This document shows, one piece after another, positions 1 to 5,271 of a DNA stretch of 10,595 nt. The DNA comes from Pseudomonadota bacterium. Lineage in GTDB: Bacteria; Desulfobacterota; Desulfobacteria; Desulfobacterales; Desulfobacteraceae. How positions within the stretch are numbered: the first letter of the stretch is position 1; every line of letters begins with the position of its first letter. Both the position numbers and the translations under genes were made by a program. The DNA is taken from contig JAHJDU010000147.1 of NCBI GenBank assembly GCA_018812385.1, positions 1 through 10,595 of the forward strand, read 5' to 3'. The notes below the pieces were generated by a model. It saw only the letters and a program-made list of their open reading frames with translations. It was not told the DNA's origin and searched no databases.

Positions 1-155
1 GGTGGTATGTTTGTGCCATCCCAGGTGTATAAATTGAGCCCTGAGCCCTGGTAAAGATTCCAGATCTCATCTGCGGTCACTCTATGAAACCTGCTTACTT
101 CACCCGGTTTCAGTGAGAAATAGATGTGGGTTAAGGCTGATTTTGCAGTGCCATC
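1..155 (-). pseudogene. Cupin_5 / DUF985 family protein, N-terminally truncated fragment
   Basis: The minus strand is open from about 155 to the window edge, so the 3' end is cut off by the window. The reading contains LKPGEVSRFHRVTADEIWN followed by LYQGSGLNLYTWDG, the typical core of the cupin_5/DUF985 family (small beta-barrel proteins of unclear enzymatic role). The N-terminal strands that normally precede this core are missing. Homology begins directly at the edge of the 32-base repeat at 156-187, and the same frame meets a TAA inside that repeat. I therefore read it as a gene whose 5' part was lost at the repeat boundary. No ribosome-binding site or in-frame ATG was found at the junction. 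Family assignment is fairly sure; pseudogene status is inference, since the downstream part cannot be seen. Confidence 0.72.
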
Positions 156-187
156 TTGTTGGAATTAAGTATCGTGTCCCCGGAATT
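156..187. repeat. 32-base dispersed repeat, copy 1 (GTCCCC core)
   Basis: This copy matches the one at 2099-2130 at 31 of 32 positions; the single difference is G for A just before TGTCCCC. The core reads TGTCCCCGGAATT. It sits exactly between two gene remnants (DUF985 and a c-type cytochrome). From memory, similar GTCCCC-containing intergenic repeats occur in many proteobacterial genomes, some beside IS200/REP-associated tyrosine transposases. No such transposase is in the window. Confidence 0.8.
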
Positions 188-532
188 ATCTGCATTTAGG
201 AATTATCACATTATCATCGTCATAAATCCCATTTTCAGCAGTCGTATGACATGCAGAACAGTTCGATAACGACTCAGTAATAGAGATTAACCCCTCTTCA
301 GCGGGCTAATTGCCTGGAAGTCCAAGCAACACTGTGCATATTTCTTGTCTGACCAAAGCTGTTTGATATCAGATTCAAATATATCAAGCTTGCCAAGAAA
401 GCCTCCACGACCAACCAAAGCAGTATACACTGATTGCTTAAAAACTATAGAAAAAACGAGAATAGAATCATTCCTTTTCTCAAATTCTGTCTGGGTTTCA
501 TTTTGTTCCTTTATCCTCAGAATTCTAAAGCA
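186..532 (-). pseudogene. c-type cytochrome remnant, frameshifted, one CxxCH left
   Basis: Two overlapping minus-strand frames look like one broken gene. The first (532 to 287) is open without a clear start and contains LVGRGGFLGKLDIFESDIKQ and then YAQCCLDFQ. The second (305 to 186) contains NCSACHTTAENGIYDDD, with a CxxCH heme-attachment motif encoded at 246-260, followed by NVIIPK. A CxxCH followed by an acidic stretch and a VxIP-type ending recalls the C-terminal end of diheme cytochrome c (DHC) proteins, which are periplasmic electron carriers. This is recollection, not a search result. CCLDFQ could be a degraded second heme motif. The stop codon falls at the border of the 32-base repeat. 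No signal peptide belongs to these frames. The cytochrome call rests mainly on one CxxCH and its context. Confidence 0.5.
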
Positions 533-591
533 TCACCTTTGAAAATAACCGGTCACACCCGGCATCTTATTCTTACACCGCCAACATGGGT

Positions 592-619
592 TTGACTTTT
601 AAGATGGATTTAATATATA
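592..619 (+). promoter_or_regulatory. Likely sigma-70 promoter of the pseudouridine synthase gene
   Basis: TTGACT at 592-597 is followed, after 16 bases, by TATATA at 614-619 (an 18-base spacing would give TATATC). Transcription would start near 627, leaving a leader of about 25 bases before the TTG start at 652. Confidence 0.5.
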
Positions 620-651
620 TCACATGAAGTCAGGCCTTTAAAGTATGTTAA

Positions 652-1434
652 TTGATCAAAATTGACATTCGAGACGTGTTAAGCAAAAATTTATTAGGAA
701 CAACTGTGATTAAATCAAAAATAAAAATAAGATCTAAATATGTGCCTGCTGGCATCAGTATTCTGTATGAGGATCGGGACATCATTGTCATTGATAAGAG
801 CTCAGGTCTTTTGAGCGTTAAAGCGAAGTACGAAAAAGAAAATACAGCTCATCAATTGCTTATAAATTACGTTAAAAAAGGCAATCCAAGGGCAAAGGTC
901 AACCTGTTTGTTATACATCGTTTGGATCGTGAGACCTCTGGAGTATTGGTCTTTGCTAAAAGTTTCAAGATTCGTGAGAAATTTGCAAGCCAGTGGGACG
1001 ATGTAGAAAAAAAATACCTGGCTATCGTCCATGGTAATTTAACAAAAAAAAGTGGAATCATTGAGTCTTATCTTGCTGAAGGAGAAGATTATATGATGCA
1101 CTCTGTTGAGAACCCAGAAGAAGGAAAGTTTGCCAAGACAAAATATACGGTAAAAAATGAGTCTAAGAACTATAGTATATTGGAAATTGATCTTTTGACT
1201 GGTAAAAAAAATCAAATCCGTGTTCACTTGTCCGAACTTGGGCATCCCATTGTCGGTGATTTAAAGTATAGTGAGAACGAGAAGGGGCGTTTGGCGTTAC
1301 ATGCTTTTTCGATCAGATTTAAACACCCCTTTAATAATGAAGAAATGGAGTTTGAAACTAAAATACCCGAATTTTTTACAAACTATTTTAAGCCTCAGGG
1401 CGAAGTCGGGGTTCACAAACAGCCACGATACTAA
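652..1434 (+). CDS. RluA-family RNA pseudouridine synthase
   Basis: 260 residues. Converts specific uridines to pseudouridine in rRNA or tRNA; acts in the cytoplasm. The signature HRLDRETSGVLVFAKS begins at residue 89, with the catalytic Asp at residue 92. An upstream YEDRDIIVIDKSSGLL block (about 39-54) and the downstream LLTGKKNQIRVHLSELGHPI motif (from about residue 182) are the other conserved elements of the RluA/RluC/RluD catalytic domain. No S4 RNA-binding domain is present, so this is the short RluA-like form. The only start that fits is TTG at 652: an in-frame TAA lies immediately before it (649-651), and the ATG at 645 is in another frame and closes within seven codons. The ribosome-binding site is poor. 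A single-gene unit with its own promoter. The exact target uridine cannot be told from sequence. Confidence 0.92.
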   Translation: MIKIDIRDVLSKNLLGTTVIKSKIKIRSKYVPAGISILYEDRDIIVIDKSSGLLSVKAKYEKENTAHQLLINYVKKGNPRAKVNLFVIHRLDRETSGVLVFAKSFKIREKFASQWDDVEKKYLAIVHGNLTKKSGIIESYLAEGEDYMMHSVENPEEGKFAKTKYTVKNESKNYSILEIDLLTGKKNQIRVHLSELGHPIVGDLKYSENEKGRLALHAFSIRFKHPFNNEEMEFETKIPEFFTNYFKPQGEVGVHKQPRY

Positions 1435-1436
1435 AT

Positions 1437-1565
1437 TTATCTGTCTCCATTATTGAGCCAGCGTTGAAGCGCTGGGTCGACATGGGGGTCTGGATGATAT
1501 GCGTATGATACCATCCCGTAAACACTTGCTTTTTTAATTATTGTGACATCTTTGAATTCCGACAT
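1437..1565 (-). pseudogene. Truncated PpnP-like (pyrimidine/purine nucleoside phosphorylase) stump, 42 residues
   Basis: A small ORF starts with ATG at 1565 behind a strong ribosome-binding site (AGGAGAG, about 5 bases upstream). Its first 16 residues, MSEFKDVTIIKKASVY, look like the N-terminus of PpnP/DUF1255 proteins, small cupin-fold enzymes of about 95 residues that phosphorolyse nucleosides. In that family the next residues are usually FDGKV and then the beta-barrel. Here the sequence continues GMVSYAYHPDPHVDPALQ and stops after 42 residues, so the barrel is absent. The last part of the frame contains an inverted repeat (1458-1475). Either this is a 5' stump left by a deletion, or a separate small protein that happens to share the start. 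The intact start and ribosome-binding site suggest it could still be translated. Confidence 0.45.
1458..1475. other. Short hairpin just after the pseudouridine synthase gene
   Basis: CCAGCG and CGCTGG form a perfect 6-bp stem around the loop TTGAAG, 23 bases past the stop at 1434. No T-run follows on either strand, so it is not a standard intrinsic terminator, though it may still mark the 3' end of that transcript. Confidence 0.4.
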
Positions 1566-1610
1566 GAATCTCTCCTATCTAAATAGTAAAATAGCAAACT
1601 TTTTAATCGT

Positions 1611-1677
1611 GGTACTGACCTGCGCCATGGGCAGGAGGGCAGCGAGTACCAATTGCGTGTATGCTGCTGTTATACAC
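1611..1677. repeat. Two adjacent inverted repeats in the intergenic region
   Basis: The first runs from GGTACT (1611-1616) to AGTACC (1645-1650), with a nested CCTGC (1619-1623) / GCAGG (1631-1635) stem around GCCATGG. The second is GTGTAT (1657-1662) / ATACAC (1672-1677) with a 9-base loop. Neither is followed by a T-run. They fill the space between the cupin gene and the PpnP-like stump. Function unknown; no attC-type core sites were found. Confidence 0.5.
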
Positions 1678-1693
1678 CAGTATCAATTTCTAA

Positions 1694-2047
1694 TCAGTTT
1701 TTCAATTTTAAAAAATCTCCATCGATAATCATTAACTTTACACCATTTTCTGTAACCGAGCGATGTGAGCTTAATTCATCTGAAACCACATATGAGATCC
1801 CTTTAGTCAAAATAGATTTTGTACCATCTTTCAGTTCATTAACAGCATCGCCTTCCAAACAATGCACTATGTGGCCTTTTTCACACCAATGGTCAGCAAG
1901 ATACCCTTTTGAATATTCAACGATTCTAATCCGTAATCCTGGGAATTGTACTGTTTGCCAAAATGCAACTCCTGTTTCACCTTTGTGTTCTGTTTTGGAA
2001 ATTTTTGTCCAGTCAATAGTTTGAAATGGAATATTCTGATCTTTCAT
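1694..2047 (-). CDS. DHCW-motif cupin fold protein
   Basis: 117 residues. A small single-domain cupin. The region YLADHWCEKGHIVHCLEGD (from about residue 49) carries a DHWC segment and a GHIVHCLEG strand, which I recognise as the family often labelled 'DHCW motif cupin fold protein'. The N-terminal NIPFQTIDWTKI and EHKGETGVAFW blocks also fit that family. His and Cys residues in the barrel suggest metal or small-ligand binding, but no reaction is established. The length matches the family, so the gene looks intact. ATG at 2047 is preceded by AAGGA at 7 bases, which supports this start. It stands alone between debris, upstream of the PpnP-like stump in the same direction. Confidence 0.8.
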   Translation of the reverse strand: MKDQNIPFQTIDWTKISKTEHKGETGVAFWQTVQFPGLRIRIVEYSKGYLADHWCEKGHIVHCLEGDAVNELKDGTKSILTKGISYVVSDELSSHRSVTENGVKLMIIDGDFLKLKN

Positions 2048-2098
2048 AGTTTTTCCTTAATTAAATTGAAAATCGCCGGTATCACCTGGTGCTTTTTT

Positions 2099-2130
2099 TT
2101 GTTGGAATTAAGTATCATGTCCCCGGAATT
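2099..2130. repeat. 32-base dispersed repeat, copy 2 (GTCCCC core)
   Basis: Nearly identical to 156-187 (one mismatch in 32) and in the same orientation. It lies between the cupin gene and the 3' end of the DUF4143 ATPase gene, flanked by hairpins at about 2076-2089 and 2160-2177. An 8-base T-run (2093-2100) abuts its left edge. Confidence 0.8.
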
Positions 2131-2159
2131 CATTGTTATGCTTCAGCCGCCGTGAAAAC

Positions 2160-2177
2160 CTGCGGTATCATCCGCAG
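2160..2177 (-). terminator. Possible terminator after the DUF4143 ATPase gene
   Basis: On the minus strand CTGCGG-ATGATA-CCGCAG forms a perfect 6-bp stem with a 6-base loop, followed by GTTTTCA, about 50 bases past the ATPase stop codon. The T-run is short, so efficiency is doubtful. Confidence 0.4.
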
Positions 2178-2225
2178 CATTTCCTGGTTGGAATATAAAT
2201 AATATCTTATCCAATTTTAATAGAT

Positions 2226-3359
2226 TTAAGGCAGGCTTATTCCTGCAAGCCATTCATGAGCGGTTCTGATTTCGGCTCCATTTGGAAATGTTTTTTCTTT
2301 ATTCAATTCTTTTGAAATCTGTACCATTTTGAGTTTTGGGAAGAATTGTTTGAAAATTTCGAAATTGGGAGTCAGGCTTCCATCTTTCCATTTCACCTCC
2401 ACCAGTAGTGCCGGGATGCCGTTCGATGTGGTGCAAAAATCTATCTCTTTTCCATCTTTATTTTTCAGATAATAAAGGTTTTTTTCTTCACCAAAACAGT
2501 CTTCCCGAAAATGTATTTCCTTTTGTATGGCACAGGCAACAGTATTTTCCAATTTTATGCCTGGGTCACCTATGACCTGCCCGGTATCATAAAAGTAGAA
2601 CTTGGGTGCTTTTTGAATTGCTCTGGCAATATTTTTATGGAAAGGGGGTACTTTAAAAATGACATACATGTTTTCAAGTATCGTCAACCACCGTTTAACT
2701 GTCTTGTCAGAGCATTGCAGATCCCGGGCTAAAGAGCTGTATGATATGGGGTTGCCCACTCTGTTTTTCAACAATTGGATCAGTGTTTCGATTTGAATGA
2801 TCTGCTGAACATTCTCAAGATCAATAAGGTCCTGTTTTAGAATGATATCAAGGTGTGTTTTTTTCCAGCGATTATAAAACCGGGCTGTTCCATTCAGAAA
2901 TGGTTCAGGGAAACCACCAAACAATAGTAGCTTGTCCAGCTCTTTTTCAAGGTTATCTGTTTCTATAAAAGTATTGATTTCTTTTAAATCCAATGGGTGC
3001 ATTCTAAATTGGAAAAATCTTCCAGCCAATGAATCGCCAACCTTTCTATAGGTATCAAGTTTGGCACTTCCTGTTACAAGTATTGAAGGCGGTATGCCTT
3101 CGGTATCGTAAACACCCTTTAACCATGATTTCCAGTTTTTAAGCTTATGGAGTTCATCAAAAATAACAAGGGCTTTTGATCTATCCCAGGATTTTTCCTG
3201 CAAGCTTAACCTGTCGTCCAGATTATCAAAGTTGAAATAATCAAAATTATTATTCAGCATTTTAGACAGCGTAGTCTTTCCTGTTTGCCGAGGTCCAGTC
3301 AACAATATAATTTTTTTATCTAAATCTTCCTGAATATATTTTTCCAAGTATCGTTTCAT
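2226..3359 (-). CDS. AAA-type ATPase with DUF4143 C-terminal domain
   Basis: 377 residues. The N-terminal AAA domain has a Walker A motif GPRQTGKTT (22-30), a Walker B segment ALVIFDE (63-69) and a sensor-like ILVTGSAKLD (93-102). A winged-helix-like stretch follows (about 190-235; SYSSLARDLQCSDKTVKRWL). The C-terminal DUF4143 domain includes KEIDFCT (304-310) and LLVEVKW (318-324), a D...ExK pattern typical of the PD-(D/E)XK nuclease-like fold, with D307, E321 and K323 as candidate residues. The family is very common in bacteria and archaea as single genes; its physiological role is poorly defined, and links to defence or mobile DNA are often suggested but not proven. Length is normal and the gene looks intact. 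There is no good ribosome-binding site before ATG 3359, and the promoter appears nearly leaderless (see 3366-3411). Confidence 0.9.
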   Translation of the reverse strand: MKRYLEKYIQEDLDKKIILLTGPRQTGKTTLSKMLNNNFDYFNFDNLDDRLSLQEKSWDRSKALVIFDELHKLKNWKSWLKGVYDTEGIPPSILVTGSAKLDTYRKVGDSLAGRFFQFRMHPLDLKEINTFIETDNLEKELDKLLLFGGFPEPFLNGTARFYNRWKKTHLDIILKQDLIDLENVQQIIQIETLIQLLKNRVGNPISYSSLARDLQCSDKTVKRWLTILENMYVIFKVPPFHKNIARAIQKAPKFYFYDTGQVIGDPGIKLENTVACAIQKEIHFREDCFGEEKNLYYLKNKDGKEIDFCTTSNGIPALLVEVKWKDGSLTPNFEIFKQFFPKLKMVQISKELNKEKTFPNGAEIRTAHEWLAGISLP

Positions 3360-3365
3360 AACGTC

Positions 3366-3411
3366 TATTCTGGCATATATTCCGAAATAGTCAAGACTTT
3401 TTCGGAATATA
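3366..3411 (-). promoter_or_regulatory. Promoter and inverted-repeat operator candidate of the DUF4143 ATPase gene
   Basis: TATATTCCGAAA (3376-3387) and TTTCGGAATATA (3400-3411) are perfect 12-base inverted arms separated by 12 bases. The minus-strand TTGACT (3394-3389) lies in the spacer between the arms, and 17 bases further is AGAATA (3371-3366), a weak -10 box. Transcription would begin within a few bases of the ATG at 3359. A dimeric regulator bound to the arms would cover the -35 box. No regulator gene is adjacent, so autoregulation by the ATPase's own winged-helix-like segment is conceivable but speculative. Confidence 0.55.
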
Positions 3412-3450
3412 CTTCGATAAAGTCAACATGCTTGATTAATAATTAGTGGC

Positions 3451-3744
3451 TTAACCCATTTTCATCAAAAGATTGATATCCCCTTCAACTTTATATTTTT
3501 GCGCCATAAACATTTGCACCCAGTCTGCTTTTTTTGTGACAATATCCATCCAGAGTTCAAAAGGGGTGGTGATTGTAATATCAGGCTTTGCAGCGGATCC
3601 CAGGCTGTAATGTATTTCATTATTATTGATCGCAAAATAGCAGCCGCCCTCCTCTTCCATCCCTTTAATTAACTGATTCAAAATTAATTCGGTTTTGCTC
3701 TCCCCTCCGACCCTGGCACTGGAATTAATCGCAAATACTTTCAT
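3451..3744 (-). pseudogene. Flavin reductase start fused in frame to SCP2 tail (internal deletion)
   Basis: 97 residues. Residues 1-33, beginning MKVFAINSSARVGGESKTEL, are the first strand and helix of an NADPH-dependent FMN reductase / flavodoxin-like domain. From residue 35 on (CYFAINNNEIHY, ITTPFELWMDIVTKKADW, KYKVEGDINLLMKM) the sequence is the end of an SCP2 sterol-carrier-like domain. I recall longer proteins in sulfate reducers with a flavin-reductase domain followed by SCP2, so the simplest reading is loss of the whole middle from such a gene with the frame kept. The start is backed by a strong ribosome-binding site (AAGGAGAG, 6 bases before ATG 3744) and overlaps the stop of the preceding remnant by ATGA. 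A small chimeric protein could still be made, but it lacks most of the flavin site. Confidence 0.65.
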
Positions 3745-4236
3745 GGTAAACTCTCCTTGCTGTGAAATACATTGTAAAAATCTCTTAGCTGCGGCAAGTA
3801 TGTAAAATCGGATTTAGCGATGGGCAGTTTTTCATTTGGACCTGTAACCACGATTTTGATGATGTCGTTTGGCAGTCTACCGGAAAAATCCTTTCCCACC
3901 TGAATTTCAACCTCCCCGGCCGGATCAACGACAGGGCCATACAATATTTTACCACAGGTATAAATGGCAGGTCCCTCAAGATATCCTTTCTCAATGGCGT
4001 TACGCCAGTGTATGCCGTGATCCGCAGGACTTCCTTTTGGACCAAAATCCCTGATAGTGGTGACCCAGTTGGCCAGATATAGATTTAAGGTCGAAGTAGG
4101 GCGGATAAAAGATGATGAGATCGGGGTTTTCCTTTGCGCTTACAGGCCAAAAAAGCTGTTGATCAGATGAAATACGCCATGTGCAGGGTTCGATCTCACT
4201 AGCGCAGTAAGCGTCCGGTGAAGAAAATATGTTATG
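3741..4236 (-). pseudogene. Unrecognised protein, frameshifted remnant
   Basis: Two overlapping minus-strand frames both read like protein. The first (4236 to 4000) has no start codon and contains SSPDAYCASEIEPCTWRISS and KENPDLIIFYPPYFDLKS. The second (about 4139 to 3741) contains RDFGPKGSPADHGIHWRN, YLEGPAIYTCGKILYGPVVD, GEVEIQVGKDFSGRLPNDI and VVTGPNEKLPIAKSDFTYLP. The switch from one frame to the other most likely lies near 4050-4060, implying a frameshift. The tail looks rich in beta strands, possibly a beta-sandwich domain, but I do not recognise the family. The only internal start is a TTG at 3944 without a ribosome-binding site. The 3' end overlaps the start of the flavin-reductase/SCP2 chimera (ATGA), suggesting an original operon or a junction. 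Confidence 0.45.
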
Positions 4237-4578
4237 TCATAGCGAATTTTTTATACATACATATGGATGAGGATGGACAAATATTTTTGAATTCTTCTGT
4301 ATCCAGAATAGCTTTTGGTACTGCCGCCCTTAATGACACCTGATAACCTGATTTTAAAAAAAAGTCTGCTGCAGTTGTTGTGAGCAAGTATATAGCCTTG
4401 ATGCCGTTTGCTTGAGCAAAGGATTCTAAATCATTGAGAAGCCGCTTTCCTAAACCGTTCTTTCGGTGGTTTGGATGAACAGCTAAAGATCTTAATAGAC
4501 CTTGATGTCTGATTAACCTCAATGCCAACTACGCCTAAAATAGTATCATCTTGTCCTCTTGCGCCTAAAAAGGTTTTA
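4232..4578 (-). pseudogene. arsN2: ArsN2-like GNAT acetyltransferase remnant, frameshifted and N-truncated
   Basis: The C-terminal frame (4528 to 4232) reads LLRSLAVHPNHRKNGLGKRL, the acetyl-CoA-binding loop of GNAT enzymes. It is followed by YLLTTTAADFFLKSGYQ, VPKAILDTEEF and CPSSSICMYKK, which together are characteristic of ArsN2, an N-acetyltransferase linked to arsenic resistance. The preceding strand, DTILGVVGIEVNQ, is in another frame (4578 to about 4508), the end of the ORF that begins at 4745. Removing one base near 4505-4507 would join the two, so a +1 frameshift has broken the gene. The first half of the GNAT domain is missing and is replaced by the head of a HigA-like antidote. No other ars gene is nearby. 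Family assignment is fairly firm, and the gene is non-functional as read. Confidence 0.75.
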
Positions 4579-4745
4579 AGTTTTTTGGCCACCTCGGTCA
4601 TGCCCATTGCCCTGGCCGCAGTGCTCAGGGCGTGAATAAAGTCCGACTCATCGCCGGTGGCCGCCACCTCTTGCAGAAAGTCGCGAATATCTTCAGGGCT
4701 GTTTAGGTGTTCGGCTATGTCAAAGGGTTTGGTTTTAAGTGCCAT
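4579..4745 (-). pseudogene. HigA-like addiction-module antidote, N-terminal fragment fused to ArsN2
   Basis: ATG at 4745 starts MALKTKPFDIAEHLNSPEDI and continues through GDESDFIHALSTAARAMGMTEVAKK (about residues 31-55). This is the N-terminus of the putative addiction-module antidote family (TIGR02684 type, about 95-100 residues). The helix-turn-helix should continue with the recognition helix (usually AGLSRESLYRAL), but from about residue 56 the frame runs directly into ArsN2 sequence. The antidote has therefore lost its DNA-recognition helix and C-terminus. The start lies 3 bases after the stop of the HigB-like toxin remnant, the normal toxin-first order for this module. The continuous frame (4745 to 4431, 104 residues) could encode a hybrid peptide. 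Confidence 0.75.
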
Positions 4746-4748
4746 GAT

Positions 4749-4904
4749 TTAATCCTCCAGTTTCGCCAAAAGCTCAGTGGCCTTGGCAATGTCTTTCTCT
4801 TGGGTCGATTTGTCTCCACCCACCAGCAGAATGACAACTCTGTCATTTTTGATGGTGTAATAAATCCGCAAGCCAGCACTGAAGAAAAAGCGCAACTCAA
4901 ACAG
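4749..4904 (-). pseudogene. HigB/RelE-like toxin, C-terminal fragment
   Basis: The minus-strand frame opens after a TAG at 4907-4905 and ends with TAA at 4751-4749. It reads FELRFFFSAGLRIYYT, then VVILLVGGDKSTQEKDIAKA and TELLAKLED, the C-terminal half of the RelE/HigB-type toxins (TIGR02683 family, about 95-100 residues). These toxins are mRNA endonucleases, and the ELR...G.R.YY and GGDKSTQ blocks are the conserved core. The N-terminal half is absent. Upstream lies an unrelated 68-residue ORF, so the break is between 4905 and about 4960. With its partner antidote also cut, the module is dead. The ELRFFF segment is unusual (ELRI is commoner) and may reflect drift. Confidence 0.75.
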
Positions 4905-4923
4905 CTATTTGTTTGGAGCTGTA

Positions 4924-5130
4924 TTATTCCGATCCCTGTTGGCCCAGAACGATCACATACCTGCTGGTAACACCCAATATGCCTTTTTTCTGCTGCCGGA
5001 CTATTTCACTGCCTGGATCACTCCAGCGATTGTGAAGTTCTGTTATTACCTGTTCTTTTTGGCTGTCGTTCAGAGTTTCAAACTCTTTGCCCTGCATAAC
5101 TTCTTCAATATCTTTTTCTACAAATTGCAT
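4924..5130 (-). CDS. Unrecognised 68-residue ORF, possibly a gene fragment
   Basis: Reads MQFVEKDIEEVMQGKEFETL, followed by a charged helical stretch (NDSQKEQVITELHNRW) and ending RYVIVLGQQGSE. Composition is ordinary for a coding sequence and predicted mostly helical at the start. I recognise no family. ATG 5130 has no clear ribosome-binding site. The 3' end adjoins the truncated toxin, so the last dozen residues may come from a junction and the real protein may have been longer. It lies just inside the IS21-like repeats at 5156-5208. Confidence 0.4.
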   Translation of the reverse strand: MQFVEKDIEEVMQGKEFETLNDSQKEQVITELHNRWSDPGSEIVRQQKKGILGVTSRYVIVLGQQGSE

Positions 5131-5155
5131 AATGTTTATCGTAAGGTATTAAAGG

Positions 5156-5208
5156 TGGGTCAATTTTGGGTTATACTTTCTTACTTTAATGGGTCAATTT
5201 TAGGTTAT
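5156..5208. repeat. Doubled 19-base motif, possible IS21-family end remnant
   Basis: TGGGTCAATTTTGGGTTAT (5156-5174) is repeated with one mismatch at 5190-5208, 34 bases apart in direct orientation. IS21-family elements carry multiple direct repeats at their ends, and GGGTCAATTTT-type motifs are, from memory, common in them. No istA/istB gene and no opposite end were found, so this would be a solitary scar. Confidence 0.45.
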
Positions 5209-5271
5209 CAAAACTAAAGATTGATGCCCAACATTCATAGGCACAGAATCTACTGTGAAATCCGTAGCATT

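Noticed and set aside
345..542. Plus-strand ORF of 65 residues.
   Set aside because: No family features; the minus strand there reads as a broken cytochrome-like gene.
1653..2024. Plus-strand ORF of 123 residues.
   Set aside because: It is the antisense shadow of the well-supported cupin gene.
2093..2100. An eight-T run after a short GC stem as a plus-strand terminator.
   Set aside because: No plus-strand gene ends there and the stem directly before it is very weak; the run simply abuts the 32-base repeat.
3785..4045. Minus-strand ORF of 86 residues overlapping the unknown frameshifted gene.
   Set aside because: Its reading is low-quality in composition compared with the two overlapping frames and carries no motif; only a small part of it could belong to the broken gene.
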